Below, piece by piece: positions 55,984-64,000 of a DNA stretch of 64,000 nucleotides (position 1 is the first letter of the stretch; every line of letters begins with the position of its first letter). This stretch comes from Nodosilinea sp. FACHB-141. GTDB taxonomy: Bacteria; Cyanobacteriota; Cyanobacteriia; Phormidesmidales; Phormidesmidaceae. The stretch lies in assembly GCF_014696135.1 (NCBI RefSeq), contig NZ_JACJPP010000011.1, forward strand, positions 372,001 to 436,000, given 5' to 3'. A program made the position numbers and the translations under genes. The notes below the pieces were generated by a model. That model was not told where the DNA came from and did no database searches. It saw only the letters and a list, made by a program, of their open reading frames with translations.

Positions 55984-58900
55984 ATGCAGGCCCTATTGGC
56001 ATGGACAACGCAGCAATTAGGAATTATGAACAACGTTGTAGGAGACTTGTCGGCGCAGCAGCAGCGGAGAGCGGCTCGGCGGAGCTCTTTCGGGTTCATT
56101 ATTCTGTTGATTTTAGGGGCCCTGGGAAACTATTTTCGCTGGTCATTCTTTTTTCATATTGACTTTCTCTTTGGCACAATTGCCGTGTGGCTTGTGCTCA
56201 GCTATTATGGCGTTCGCTGGGGCGCAGTGGCGGCGATAGTGGCCTCCAGCATCACATACTTTCTCTGGAATCACCCCTACGCCATTGTTATTTTTGCCGC
56301 TGAATTTTTGTTTGTTGCGTTTTTTTATGCGCGCCACTCTCGGCGTAATTTGGTGCTGGTCAACGCCATTTACTGGGTACTCATTGGCATGCCGCTGGTG
56401 TGGTTGTTTTACTACCTGGTTTTAAGGGTAGACACCAACCAAACCCAAATCATTATGCTCAAGCAGGGGGTCAACGGCATTTTTAATGCCTTGGTGGCTA
56501 GTCTGCTGCTGTCCTACACCCCCATCCATCAGTGGATAGGACGGCCCCAGGCGGCTAGCGCGCTATCGCTTCAGCAAACTCTGTTTAACCTACTAGTGGC
56601 CGCTGCCTTCCTCCCGACGCTGATTTTGATGGCGCAAGATAGTCACGGGGTTGTAGCCCAGGTAGTGACTGAGGAGCAAATTCACCTCAATTTGGTTTCC
56701 CAGCCCTTGGCAGCTCGCATTAAGGCTTGGTACAACCTCCATGTGCGGGCGACCACAGCTCTGGCCAACATTGCTGCTCAAGGGGTGGGGTCTGCTCTAT
56801 CTCCGCAGAACCAGGAGATTCTGCAAGCCCAGACCAAAACTATTCAAGCGCTAACTCCAGATTTTCGTCATTTGGTAGTTACCAACGGTGCCAACGAGAT
56901 TGTGGCTGAGGCAAGTAGTGACCATGGCCCTATCCATGCGCTCAGGCTGCCTACGCTGGGCCAGGCCGCCAACGGCCTGCCTCTCCTATCCCGCGATCGC
57001 ATGGGAGACCACTCCGCTCAAAACAGTACCGTGCTGCTCAGCCAGCCCGTGCTCAATCAGGGCCAGGTGCAGGGCCGCGTCTGGGGCGAGATTGATCTGT
57101 CTCCAATGAAAGACATGCTGGCAGAAACTGCCGCTGAGCTGCATTTTCAGGTGACGTTGGTCGATCAAAACCAGCAGGTGCTGCTGAGCACAAACCCTGA
57201 GCGGGGCTGGAGTAGCACCTTCGACCTGCGCCAAACAGGCGAAGTCGTAACTCTCAGCGATGGAATTTATCACTGGTTGCCGACCGACGGTAGCCCCCTG
57301 TACGTCACCCGCTGGCGCAACTCGTGGTTTGTAGAAGAACTGTCCCTGCCGGCTATTGCCGGGTGGAAGCTGATTGTCGAGTCTCCGGCCCAGCCCCACG
57401 TTCAACCGGTGCAGCAACAGCACACCAGAAGTTTATTCATTTTGCTGGTGGTCACGGCGCTGACCCTAGCCATTGCGCACTGGCTCAGTCGGCGGTTTGT
57501 GAAGCCGCTGTTTGAACTGGCCCAGGTGACTACTAACCTGCCGACCCAGGTGCAGGAGCGCCGAACGATTCAGTGGCCCACCAGCCCGTTGATAGAGCTG
57601 CGATCGCTGGTGCAAAACTTCCAGCAGATGGCCGTCACCCTGACCCAAAAATTCCAGGAATTGCAGCAGGCTAAGCAAACCGCAGAGGTGGCAAACCAGG
57701 CCAAAAGCGAGTTTTTGGCCAATATGAGCCACGAGCTGCGTACCCCCCTCAACGCTATTTTGGGTTTTACTAACCTGCTGCATCGCCAGCCCGCCCTAGC
57801 CTCCCACCGGCCGGAGCTCGACTTAATCAAATCTAGCGGCGAGCACCTGCTTGACCTAATTAACGATGTGCTTGATCTGGCCAAGATTGAGGCTGGGCGC
57901 ATGACCCTCAAGGCCGCTGCCTTTAACTTGCTCGACTTTATCGCCAACCTAGAGAGTATGTTTTCGTTGCGAGCCCAGGCTAAGTCTATTGGCTTCGCCG
58001 TTGAGCGCGGTGCTGAGCTGCCGCAGTTTGTCCAGGCTGATGAGCGCAAGCTGCGCCAGGTGATCATGAACCTGCTCAACAATGCGATTAAATTTACCGA
58101 GGCGGGGAAAGTGACGCTGCGGGTTCTGTGGTCGCCGCAGCGGGAGGGCTGGCTGCGGTTTGAGGTAATCGATTCTGGCTTCGGCGTTGCCCCTGAGGAG
58201 ATGAATCTACTGTTCCGATCGTTCTCGCAAACCGAGTCTGGGCGGAGTAGCAACGAAGGCACTGGTCTGGGGCTGCGTATTTGCGATCAGCTGATTCAGC
58301 TCATGGGAGGCATGATTGAGGTGCAAAGCCAGCCTGGCCAGGGGTCGCAGTTTACGGTGCAGGTGCCGGTAGCGGGGGCGATCGCCGCTCAGCTGACGAC
58401 GCTCTCCTCAACCCGTCAGGCCACGGGGCTAGCCCCTGACCAGCTGCCCTATCGGCTGCTGGTGGTCGATGACCAGTTCAGCAATCGCCGGTTGCTGATG
58501 CAGTTATTAAGCGACCTGGGGTTTGAGGTGCGCGAGGCCTGCCATGGTCGAGAGGCGATCGCCCAGTGGCAAGACTGGCAGCCCCACCTGATCTGGATGG
58601 ATATGCGCATGCCGGTGATGGATGGCTACGAGGCTACCCGCCAGATCAAGGCCCAAGTGCAGGGGCAGGCCACCGCCATCATTGCTCTCACTGCCAGCGT
58701 CTTTGACGAAGAAAAATCGCTGGTGCTGTCAGCGGGCTGCGACGACTTTGTCCGCAAGCCGTTTGAGCCGACGGTGATTGTCGACAAGCTGGAGCAGCAC
58801 CTGGGGGTGCAGTTTGTCTATACCGAGCCCCCGGCCCTGGCCCCCGCTGCTGAGACGGCTCCCTGTCCAGCGGGTAGCCTAGCTATGATGCCCCAGGACT

Positions 58901-59079
58901 GGTGCGATCGCCTTTACCACGCCGCTACCCAGGCCGACCAGAAAGCTCTGTTTCACCTGCTCGAGGCCCTGCCGGATGAGCAGGAGTCCCACCGTCAAGT
59001 TTTGCAAAGCTGGGTAGCCAACTTCCAATTTGACAAGCTGATGTCCCTCTGCCGGCGCGAAGATGAGCGAACGCCCTAA
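55984..59079 (+). CDS. Membrane hybrid histidine kinase (MASE1-like, Cache, HisKA, HATPase, REC)
   Basis: This is a 1031-residue sensor kinase. Residues ~35-210 hold about eight hydrophobic helices resembling a MASE1-type sensor. An extracytoplasmic Cache-like region (~215-470), a further span (~478-496) and a HAMP-like linker follow. DHp has His583 in [20 protein letters not shown]. The ATPase domain has [11 protein letters not shown] and [20 protein letters not shown]. The receiver (~825-940) has Asp873 in [19 protein letters not shown] ~90-residue tail ends the protein. Its end overlaps the REC-PAS-GGDEF-EAL gene by 17 bp, so it probably signals to it. A start 14 codons later (56026) is possible. 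Confidence 0.9.
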   Translation: MQALLAWTTQQLGIMNNVVGDLSAQQQRRAARRSSFGFIILLILGALGNYFRWSFFFHIDFLFGTIAVWLVLSYYGVRWGAVAAIVASSITYFLWNHPYAIVIFAAEFLFVAFFYARHSRRNLVLVNAIYWVLIGMPLVWLFYYLVLRVDTNQTQIIMLKQGVNGIFNALVASLLLSYTPIHQWIGRPQAASALSLQQTLFNLLVAAAFLPTLILMAQDSHGVVAQVVTEEQIHLNLVSQPLAARIKAWYNLHVRATTALANIAAQGVGSALSPQNQEILQAQTKTIQALTPDFRHLVVTNGANEIVAEASSDHGPIHALRLPTLGQAANGLPLLSRDRMGDHSAQNSTVLLSQPVLNQGQVQGRVWGEIDLSPMKDMLAETAAELHFQVTLVDQNQQVLLSTNPERGWSSTFDLRQTGEVVTLSDGIYHWLPTDGSPLYVTRWRNSWFVEELSLPAIAGWKLIVESPAQPHVQPVQQQHTRSLFILLVVTALTLAIAHWLSRRFVKPLFELAQVTTNLPTQVQERRTIQWPTSPLIELRSLVQNFQQMAVTLTQKFQELQQAKQTAEVANQAKSEFLANMSHELRTPLNAILGFTNLLHRQPALASHRPELDLIKSSGEHLLDLINDVLDLAKIEAGRMTLKAAAFNLLDFIANLESMFSLRAQAKSIGFAVERGAELPQFVQADERKLRQVIMNLLNNAIKFTEAGKVTLRVLWSPQREGWLRFEVIDSGFGVAPEEMNLLFRSFSQTESGRSSNEGTGLGLRICDQLIQLMGGMIEVQSQPGQGSQFTVQVPVAGAIAAQLTTLSSTRQATGLAPDQLPYRLLVVDDQFSNRRLLMQLLSDLGFEVREACHGREAIAQWQDWQPHLIWMDMRMPVMDGYEATRQIKAQVQGQATAIIALTASVFDEEKSLVLSAGCDDFVRKPFEPTVIVDKLEQHLGVQFVYTEPPALAPAAETAPCPAGSLAMMPQDWCDRLYHAATQADQKALFHLLEALPDEQESHRQVLQSWVANFQFDKLMSLCRREDERTP

Positions 59080-61267
59080 CCCCAAGCCCACCATTCTGAT
59101 CGTCGATGACGTTCCCGACAATCTGCATCTGCTGATTCGGGAGCTGGGGGAGCAGGCCTACGAAACGCGGGGCGTCTTAACAGGGGCTATGGCCCTCACG
59201 GTGGCTCGCTCAACCCCTATCGACTTGATTTTGCTCGACATCATGCTGCCCGATACCGACGGCTACAGCGTGTGTGAAACCCTCAAGGCTGACCCTGCCA
59301 CCCGCGATATTCCGGTTATTTTTATTAGCGCCCTCGACGAAGCCCTCGACAAGGTCAAAGCCTTTGCGGTGGGGGGCGTAGACTATATTTCTAAGCCCTT
59401 CAGAACCGCAGAAGTGATAGCTCGGGTTAACACTCAACTCAGTCTCCGCCAGGCCCAGCGTCAGCTGCAGCAGTTTAACCAGGCGCTAGAGCAGCAGGTG
59501 CAGCAGCGCACCTATGAGCTGGGGGAGGTCAACAAATCGCTGCTGTCTGAAATTCAGGTGCGGCAGCAAGCGGAGCAAGATCTGCGCAATAGCGAAATTC
59601 GCTATCGCCTCATCGCCGACAACATGAGCGATCTGGTCTGTCTGCACAACACCGAGGGAGAATTTTTATACGTCAGCCCGTCAGTTCAAACCCTGCTGGG
59701 CTACGCCGCCACCGACCTGCTCGGCAAGCGCCTCCAGGATTTTTGCCATCCGGCCGATAGTCACTGCATTCAGCTCCAGTTTCAACCCTTGCCGGAGCAA
59801 GGCGAATCGAGCACCAGCTGCTATCGGTTTCGGTGTCAGTCGGGCCACCACATCTGGCTTGAAACCCTGGCTAAGCCAGTGCTCGATGACGCAGGGGCGA
59901 TCACCGGCATTGTCACCAGCTCGCGGGATGTGAGCCGCCGGGTTGAAGTCGAACATCGGTTGCGCCACGATGCCCTGCACGATGCCCTTACCCAACTGCC
60001 CAACCGTGACTGGTTGGCCAAACGCCTGGAGCTAGAGCTGATGCAGTGCAGCTGGTATGGCGGTCATCGCTTTGGCCTGCTGATGGTTGACCTCGATCGC
60101 TTCAAGGCGGTGAACGATAGCCTGGGTCACTTGCTCGGCGACAAACTGCTGGTGGCCGTGGCCAACTTGCTCAAGGGCTGCGTTCGCGATATCGATATGG
60201 TGTCGCGCTGGGGCGGCGACGAGTTTGTGATTTTCCTAGAGAGAATTACTGACGCCAACGAAGTCATTCAGGTCGCTAATCGCATTCAAGCCACGCTCGA
60301 AAACCCGATCGCCCTCGACGGCAAAATTATTTTTACCTCCGTCAGCATTGGCATTTTGATTGGCGATGGTGCCTACGCCAACAGCAACGACATTTTTAGG
60401 GATGTGGATATTGCCCTTTACCGGGCTAAGGAGATGGGGCGCAACCGCTACGAAATTTTTAGTCTAGAAATGTACCAGCAGGCGATCGCCCGGCTCAACC
60501 TCGAAAACGAACTGCGTTTAGCCATCCAGCAGCAGCACTTTGTGGTGCACTACCAGCCGATTGTGTCGCTCAAAACGCGATCGCTGCTGGGGTTCGAGGC
60601 CTTGGCCCGGTGGCAGCACCCCACCCAAGGGCTGATTATGCCCGGCGAGTTCATCGACCTAGCCGAAGATACTGGGCTGATTAAGCCCCTCGGCGGGCAA
60701 ATTTTGCGTCAGGTGTGCGAAACCCTGAGCCAGTGGAGCGCTTCCTATTCCCTAGGCAATGGTTTTCAAGTCAGCGTCAATGTGTCGGGCCAGCAGTTTC
60801 GCGACCCGGCCTTTATCCACACCGTCGACCGGATTTTGGTCGACACCGGGGTGGCGGGTCGCTGGCTTAAGTTTGAGATCACCGAGCGCATTTTGCTAGA
60901 GCAATCAGAGAGCATTGCCAGCACCCTAGCGGCGATTCGCAGTCGCGGCATTGAGCTCAGCATTGACGACTTTGGCACCGGCTACTCGTCCCTGCGCTAC
61001 CTCAGTCAGTTTTCGGTGCAAACCCTCAAAATTGATCGCTCCTTTGTCAACCAAATGCAGCCCACTCGCCAGGGCATTGTGCAGGCCATTGTCGATTTGG
61101 CCCACAACCTGGAGATGACCTGTATTGCCGAAGGGGTCGAAACCGAACTGCAGCTTAACCAACTGCTCAGCCTGGGGTGTGAGGCGGCCCAGGGGTATTT
61201 TTTCGCTCGCCCCCTGCCTGTGGAGGCGGCGACTCAGATGCTTGAGGGCGATCGCCGGTTGCCCTAG
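59063..61267 (+). CDS. c-di-GMP turnover protein REC-PAS-GGDEF-EAL
   Basis: This is a 734-residue response regulator. The receiver (1-125) has phosphoacceptor Asp59 ([15 protein letters not shown]). A coiled coil (~128-165) and PAS domain (~165-290) follow. The GGDEF domain (~300-460) has an intact GGDEF motif (384-388) and the RxxD inhibitory site (375-378). The EAL domain (~475-730) has EAL at 512-514, [20 protein letters not shown] and KIDRSF. Both catalytic sets look intact, so it may make or break c-di-GMP. The start overlaps the upstream hybrid kinase by 17 bp, which makes that kinase the likely phosphodonor. Confidence 0.92.
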   Translation: MSERPNPKPTILIVDDVPDNLHLLIRELGEQAYETRGVLTGAMALTVARSTPIDLILLDIMLPDTDGYSVCETLKADPATRDIPVIFISALDEALDKVKAFAVGGVDYISKPFRTAEVIARVNTQLSLRQAQRQLQQFNQALEQQVQQRTYELGEVNKSLLSEIQVRQQAEQDLRNSEIRYRLIADNMSDLVCLHNTEGEFLYVSPSVQTLLGYAATDLLGKRLQDFCHPADSHCIQLQFQPLPEQGESSTSCYRFRCQSGHHIWLETLAKPVLDDAGAITGIVTSSRDVSRRVEVEHRLRHDALHDALTQLPNRDWLAKRLELELMQCSWYGGHRFGLLMVDLDRFKAVNDSLGHLLGDKLLVAVANLLKGCVRDIDMVSRWGGDEFVIFLERITDANEVIQVANRIQATLENPIALDGKIIFTSVSIGILIGDGAYANSNDIFRDVDIALYRAKEMGRNRYEIFSLEMYQQAIARLNLENELRLAIQQQHFVVHYQPIVSLKTRSLLGFEALARWQHPTQGLIMPGEFIDLAEDTGLIKPLGGQILRQVCETLSQWSASYSLGNGFQVSVNVSGQQFRDPAFIHTVDRILVDTGVAGRWLKFEITERILLEQSESIASTLAAIRSRGIELSIDDFGTGYSSLRYLSQFSVQTLKIDRSFVNQMQPTRQGIVQAIVDLAHNLEMTCIAEGVETELQLNQLLSLGCEAAQGYFFARPLPVEAATQMLEGDRRLP

Positions 61268-61270
61268 CCC

Positions 61271-61867
61271 CTAGCCGGGGCGTTTGGGCCAGCTATTAGC
61301 GCGAAGGTTTTGGGCGGCCAGCTCTACGGTTTCGGCAATGCGGCGCGTGCGGGTTTCGGCCCGTTTGGCGCTGGCAATCCATTCCAAAATGCCCCGCTTT
61401 GCCGAACGCGGAAAAGCCTCAAAATTTGCTCTGGCCAACTCATTCTCGGCTAAGGCCGTTGCCAGATCCGTCGGCACCTCCAGGCGCTCGATCGCATCCA
61501 GCAACTCCCACGACCCATCCTGTTTCGCCGCCTCAATTTTTGCCAGCCCTGGCGGCATCATTAGCCCCGCCTCGCTTAGGGCAGCAATCCGCTTTTTGTT
61601 AAGCGCCGACCAGCCGGTACCCGGCTGGCGCGGGGCCATCCACAGCATGGTGCGCTCGTCGTCGAGCTTGTTGCCCTTGCTGTCGATCCAGCCAAAGCAC
61701 AGCGCTTCTTCCACCACCTCATCGTAGGAAACGTGGGGCTTACCCGGCCGTTTCTTATAGGTGATCAGCCATAACCCTTCAGTCCGCGAGTGATTTGTCG
61801 CCAACCACTCGCGCCACTCAGCGCGGCTTTCAACTTGAACAGAGTTGTTGGGCGCTTCAGTCGCCAT
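61271..61867 (-). CDS. YdeI/OmdA family protein
   Basis: This 198-residue protein has the YdeI-type core: REWLATNHSRTEGLWLITYK, EVVEEALCFGWIDSKGNKLD, then TMLWMAPRQPGTGWSALNKK and a C-terminal helical region with ALAENELARANFEAFPRSAK (the 'bacteriocin-protection, YdeI or OmpD-associated' family). The cellular role is not well defined. The stop lies 4 bp from the stop of the convergent c-di-GMP gene, and it starts 118 bp after dnaA on the same strand. The gap contains a G-rich tract. Confidence 0.85.
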   Translation of the reverse strand: MATEAPNNSVQVESRAEWREWLATNHSRTEGLWLITYKKRPGKPHVSYDEVVEEALCFGWIDSKGNKLDDERTMLWMAPRQPGTGWSALNKKRIAALSEAGLMMPPGLAKIEAAKQDGSWELLDAIERLEVPTDLATALAENELARANFEAFPRSAKRGILEWIASAKRAETRTRRIAETVELAAQNLRANSWPKRPG

Positions 61868-61965
61868 GGCAGTCAGGACAAGTCATCCTCAAGCCTCAGC
61901 ATACTCAATCCACGCCTCGTTCTGCTTCAGCAACATCCCAACTCATCCACCCATCCACCTATCCA

Positions 61966-61984
61966 CCCTCCTACCCACCCACCC
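61966..61984 (-). promoter_or_regulatory. Canonical G-quadruplex motif after dnaA
   Basis: Read on the minus strand the sequence is GGGTGGGTGGGTAGGAGGG, that is G3-T-G3-T-G3-TAGGA-G3. It starts one base after the dnaA stop codon. More GG runs follow to ~61945. It would form in the dnaA transcript or coding strand. Confidence 0.8.
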
Positions 61985-61985
61985 T

Positions 61986-63407
61986 TCACCGTCCCCGCTC
62001 GGACATACTCAGGCGATCGCCCAGTTGCCGAATGGTCTGGGCCAGATCTAAATCGCGCTTCAAGAGTTTCTCGATTTTGGTATAGCTGTAAAGCACCGTG
62101 GTGTGGTCTTTGCCGCCAAAGGCATCGCCAATTTTGGGCAGGCTGAGATCGGTGTGGCGGCGCATTAGATACATGCCCACCTGACGGGCCTGGCTGATTT
62201 CCCGCCGTCGTGAGGATCCCTTTAAATCTTCCACCGAGACGCCAAACTTTTCCGCCACCACCGCCAGCACCGAGCTAGGCGAGGCTTCGACTTTATCTGC
62301 TGGAGGGTTCAGCACCGCCGTCAAGTGTTCGACGGTCATGGGCAGACCCGAGATCGAGGTGTAGGCGAGGGCGCGAATCAGCGCCCCCTCCAGCTCGCGA
62401 ACATTCGAGGTGTAGCTGGCTGCAATATACTCAAGCGCCTCTCGAGGCAGCTCCACCTGCTCGTACTCCGCCTTCTTTTGCAGAATAGCGATTCGGGTCT
62501 CGTAGTCGGGGGTTTGAATGTCGGCAATCAGGCCCATGGAAAACCGCGAGATCAGCCGGTCTTGTAGCCGCATAATCTGGTTGGGGGGCCGGTCTGAGGC
62601 CAGCACAATCTGCTTGCCCGCCTCGTGGAGCGTGTTGAAGGTGTGGAAGAACTCTTCCTGGGTGTACTCCTTGCCCTCAATAAACTGAATGTCATCTACC
62701 AGCAAAATATCCACATCCCGGTAGTGGGAGCGAAAGTGCTGCATGCTGTCGCGGCGAATGGCGGTGATCAGGTCGTTGGTGAACTGTTCTGTGCTGACGT
62801 AGGCCACCCGCGCCTGGGGGGCAACTTCCTGCCGGTAGTGGCCGATGGACTGCATCAGATGGGTCTTGCCCAGGCCCACTCCGCCGCACAAAAACAGCGG
62901 GTTAAACTCACGCCCTGGTGACTCGGCTACCGCCAGAGCCGCCGCATGGGCCATGCGGTTGTTGGCCCCCACCACAAAGCGCGAAAACACCGCTTTGTGG
63001 TTGAGGTCGTTGTAATTTTCCCGAGTCGGGGCGGGCGAGTCCGCCGGCATTGCCCGGGTGGGCAACCCTGGGGTCGAGCGAGCGGGTAGGGTCGGGGCCG
63101 AGGTTGGCCAGTTGACCTCAGCCATGGGCCGCAGCGCCGCCGAGGTGTCATCCCCGTCGGGTACCACCGTTACCTGAAGCTCAATAGCCTTGCCCAAAAT
63201 ATTGTTGACGACCTGAGTGATGGTGCCTGCATAGTGCTTCTGCACCCAGTTGCGGGAAAAAGGGTTGGGGGTCGATATCACCAGGGCGCGATCGCTCAGG
63301 GTTTGCGCCTGAGCAGGCTTAATCCAGGTTTCAAAGGTGGGTCGGCTCAGCTCCACCTGAAGCTGATTCAAAACCTCTTCCCACAACCGATCCAGGGCCT
63401 GGTCCAC
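61986..63407 (-). CDS. dnaA: Chromosomal replication initiator DnaA
   Basis: DnaA is the AAA+ initiator that melts oriC. The 473-residue protein has domain I (1-85, [20 protein letters not shown]), a Pro-rich linker (~90-130), the AAA+ module with Walker A GGVGLGKT (175-182) and Walker [11 protein letters not shown], and domain IV with the DnaA-box-binding signature [18 protein letters not shown]. The start is GTG at 63407. The adjacent 408-bp region lacks clear TTATCCACA boxes, so oriC may not be next to the gene. def lies on the other side, divergent. Confidence 0.96.
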   Translation of the reverse strand: MDQALDRLWEEVLNQLQVELSRPTFETWIKPAQAQTLSDRALVISTPNPFSRNWVQKHYAGTITQVVNNILGKAIELQVTVVPDGDDTSAALRPMAEVNWPTSAPTLPARSTPGLPTRAMPADSPAPTRENYNDLNHKAVFSRFVVGANNRMAHAAALAVAESPGREFNPLFLCGGVGLGKTHLMQSIGHYRQEVAPQARVAYVSTEQFTNDLITAIRRDSMQHFRSHYRDVDILLVDDIQFIEGKEYTQEEFFHTFNTLHEAGKQIVLASDRPPNQIMRLQDRLISRFSMGLIADIQTPDYETRIAILQKKAEYEQVELPREALEYIAASYTSNVRELEGALIRALAYTSISGLPMTVEHLTAVLNPPADKVEASPSSVLAVVAEKFGVSVEDLKGSSRRREISQARQVGMYLMRRHTDLSLPKIGDAFGGKDHTTVLYSYTKIEKLLKRDLDLAQTIRQLGDRLSMSERGR

Positions 63408-63815
63408 GGTTTACCTCGTAAATAACCGCTGCCCGAAGGCAGACATCGCGCATGATTAACTGATCGGGCTACCACTCCCTAGCCCGCTAGCATTCTGATG
63501 CCAGAACTGGGGCTTTCCAGGGCCGTGGAACCGTTTGTCCCGAACCTTAGCTGTAGACCGGGGCAGCCCAGTCCAACAGCTATTGGAAGATCTATAGGGT
63601 ACTAGATATACAGATAAAAAATGTCCCTAATTCTACATATAGCGTTTTAGCAAAATTTGGATCCAGTGATGCTCCAATTAAGCGAGGCACTAGAGGCGTC
63701 CCGCTGGTCTATTGAACCATAGGACCCTAGCCTCTGGGAAAGATATATACAATGGCTACAATATTGCTCACCTAACCCCGCCCCTGGCTCATCCTTTGAC
63801 ACCTAAGGCCTATCT
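63408..63815. promoter_or_regulatory. Divergent promoter region between dnaA and def
   Basis: 408 bp without a gene. It should carry the promoters for dnaA and def. I searched by eye for DnaA boxes (TTATCCACA and close variants) and found none. Confidence 0.5.
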
Positions 63816-64000
63816 ATGACCACCCCAGAGTCTTCGTCGCCATCGCCTTCGCTACTGACCCTGGGCCATCCGGTGCTGCGCCAGGTCGCCCAGCCCGTGA
63901 CCGCGTTAGATGGATCGGTACAACAGCTGATTGATCAGCTATTGACCACAGTGCGCACCGCCAACGGCGTCGGCATTGCCGCCCCCCAGCTGGGCCACTC
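63816..64000 (+). CDS. def: Peptide deformylase, 5' part
   Basis: Peptide deformylase removes the formyl group from the N-terminal Met of new proteins, using a metal. The 61-residue fragment starts MTTPESSSPSPSLLTLGHPV and reaches VGIAAPQLGHS, the first conserved deformylase motif (GxGxAAxQ). The gene continues beyond the window, so the later EGCLS and HExDH motifs cannot be checked. The first ~13 residues form a Ser/Pro-rich extension. It diverges from dnaA. Confidence 0.9.
   Translation, partial: MTTPESSSPSPSLLTLGHPVLRQVAQPVTALDGSVQQLIDQLLTTVRTANGVGIAAPQLGH

Noticed and set aside
61921-61984. CRISPR-like short repeats in the CCACCCATCC tract
   Set aside because: Units are 4-8 bases, irregular and without spacers; it is a low-complexity C-rich tract (G-rich on the other strand).
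63408-63815. Chromosomal origin next to dnaA
   Set aside because: No DnaA boxes (TTATCCACA or close variants) could be seen by eye; position next to dnaA alone is not enough.

Overview
The window is a stretch of chromosome from a beta-cyanobacterium. It carries photosystem I genes (psaF, psaJ, psaL), a complete beta-carboxysome operon (ccmK2-K1-L-M-N-O), an NDH-1 CO2-uptake module (ndhF-ndhD-cup), ndhM, ycf66, a Cph1-type phytochrome with Rcp1, and many copies of the GCGATCGC (HIP1) octamer. The moderately high GC content, the many two-component proteins and the gene content suggest a Leptolyngbya/Nodosilinea-like filamentous lineage. That lineage is an inference, because no rRNA gene is present.

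Layout. 1-2010: 5' part of tsaD, diverging from psaF-psaJ-psaL. 2145-8235: a PLP lyase of the methionine gamma-lyase/aluminium-resistance family, desC, a small Trypco1-type protein, gyrB and miaA. 8312-13092 (minus): ccmK2-K1-L-M-N-O. 13093-13928: a long shared control region. 13929-18552 (plus): ndhF-ndhD-cup. Shell and CO2-uptake genes therefore diverge from one intergenic region. 18786-28473: an MFS symporter, a phosphoribosyltransferase, a minus-strand signalling cluster (PP2C phosphatase, CHAT-FHA protein, an unknown protein, TPR-CD225 protein), ndhM and gloB. 28703-36106: a small unknown protein, a K+ channel and a light/two-component block (cph1, rcp1 and a frameshifted hybrid kinase, each overlapping the next). 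36114-46581: ileS, ycf66, a STAS-sugar transferase fusion, acnA, a J-domain/TPR protein, a TM2 protein and a ComEA-like protein. 46933-51191: phosphoketolase, a flavin disulfide oxidoreductase and a DUF4126 protein. 51560-55260: an unknown protein, a toxin-antitoxin pair with a frameshifted toxin, htpG and an IS5-like transposase remnant. 55984-64000: a membrane hybrid kinase overlapping a REC-PAS-GGDEF-EAL protein, a YdeI-like protein, dnaA and the 5' end of def.

The carbon theme dominates. CupA/B with the NDH-1 variant hydrates CO2 to bicarbonate, and the carboxysome (K, L, O shell; M and N scaffold) uses it for Rubisco. CcmM has lost two of its three zinc-binding histidines, so carbonic anhydrase activity must come from a protein outside the window. 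The second theme is signalling: phytochrome, three response-regulator/kinase genes, a c-di-GMP enzyme, and the PP2C/CHAT-FHA cluster, which is the most plausible under-described system here.

Two genes (the hybrid kinase and the RelE-like toxin) each seem to lack one G/C base next to a homopolymer. Sequencing or assembly indels are therefore a serious alternative to real inactivation. No tRNA, rRNA, CRISPR array or intact insertion sequence was recognised.
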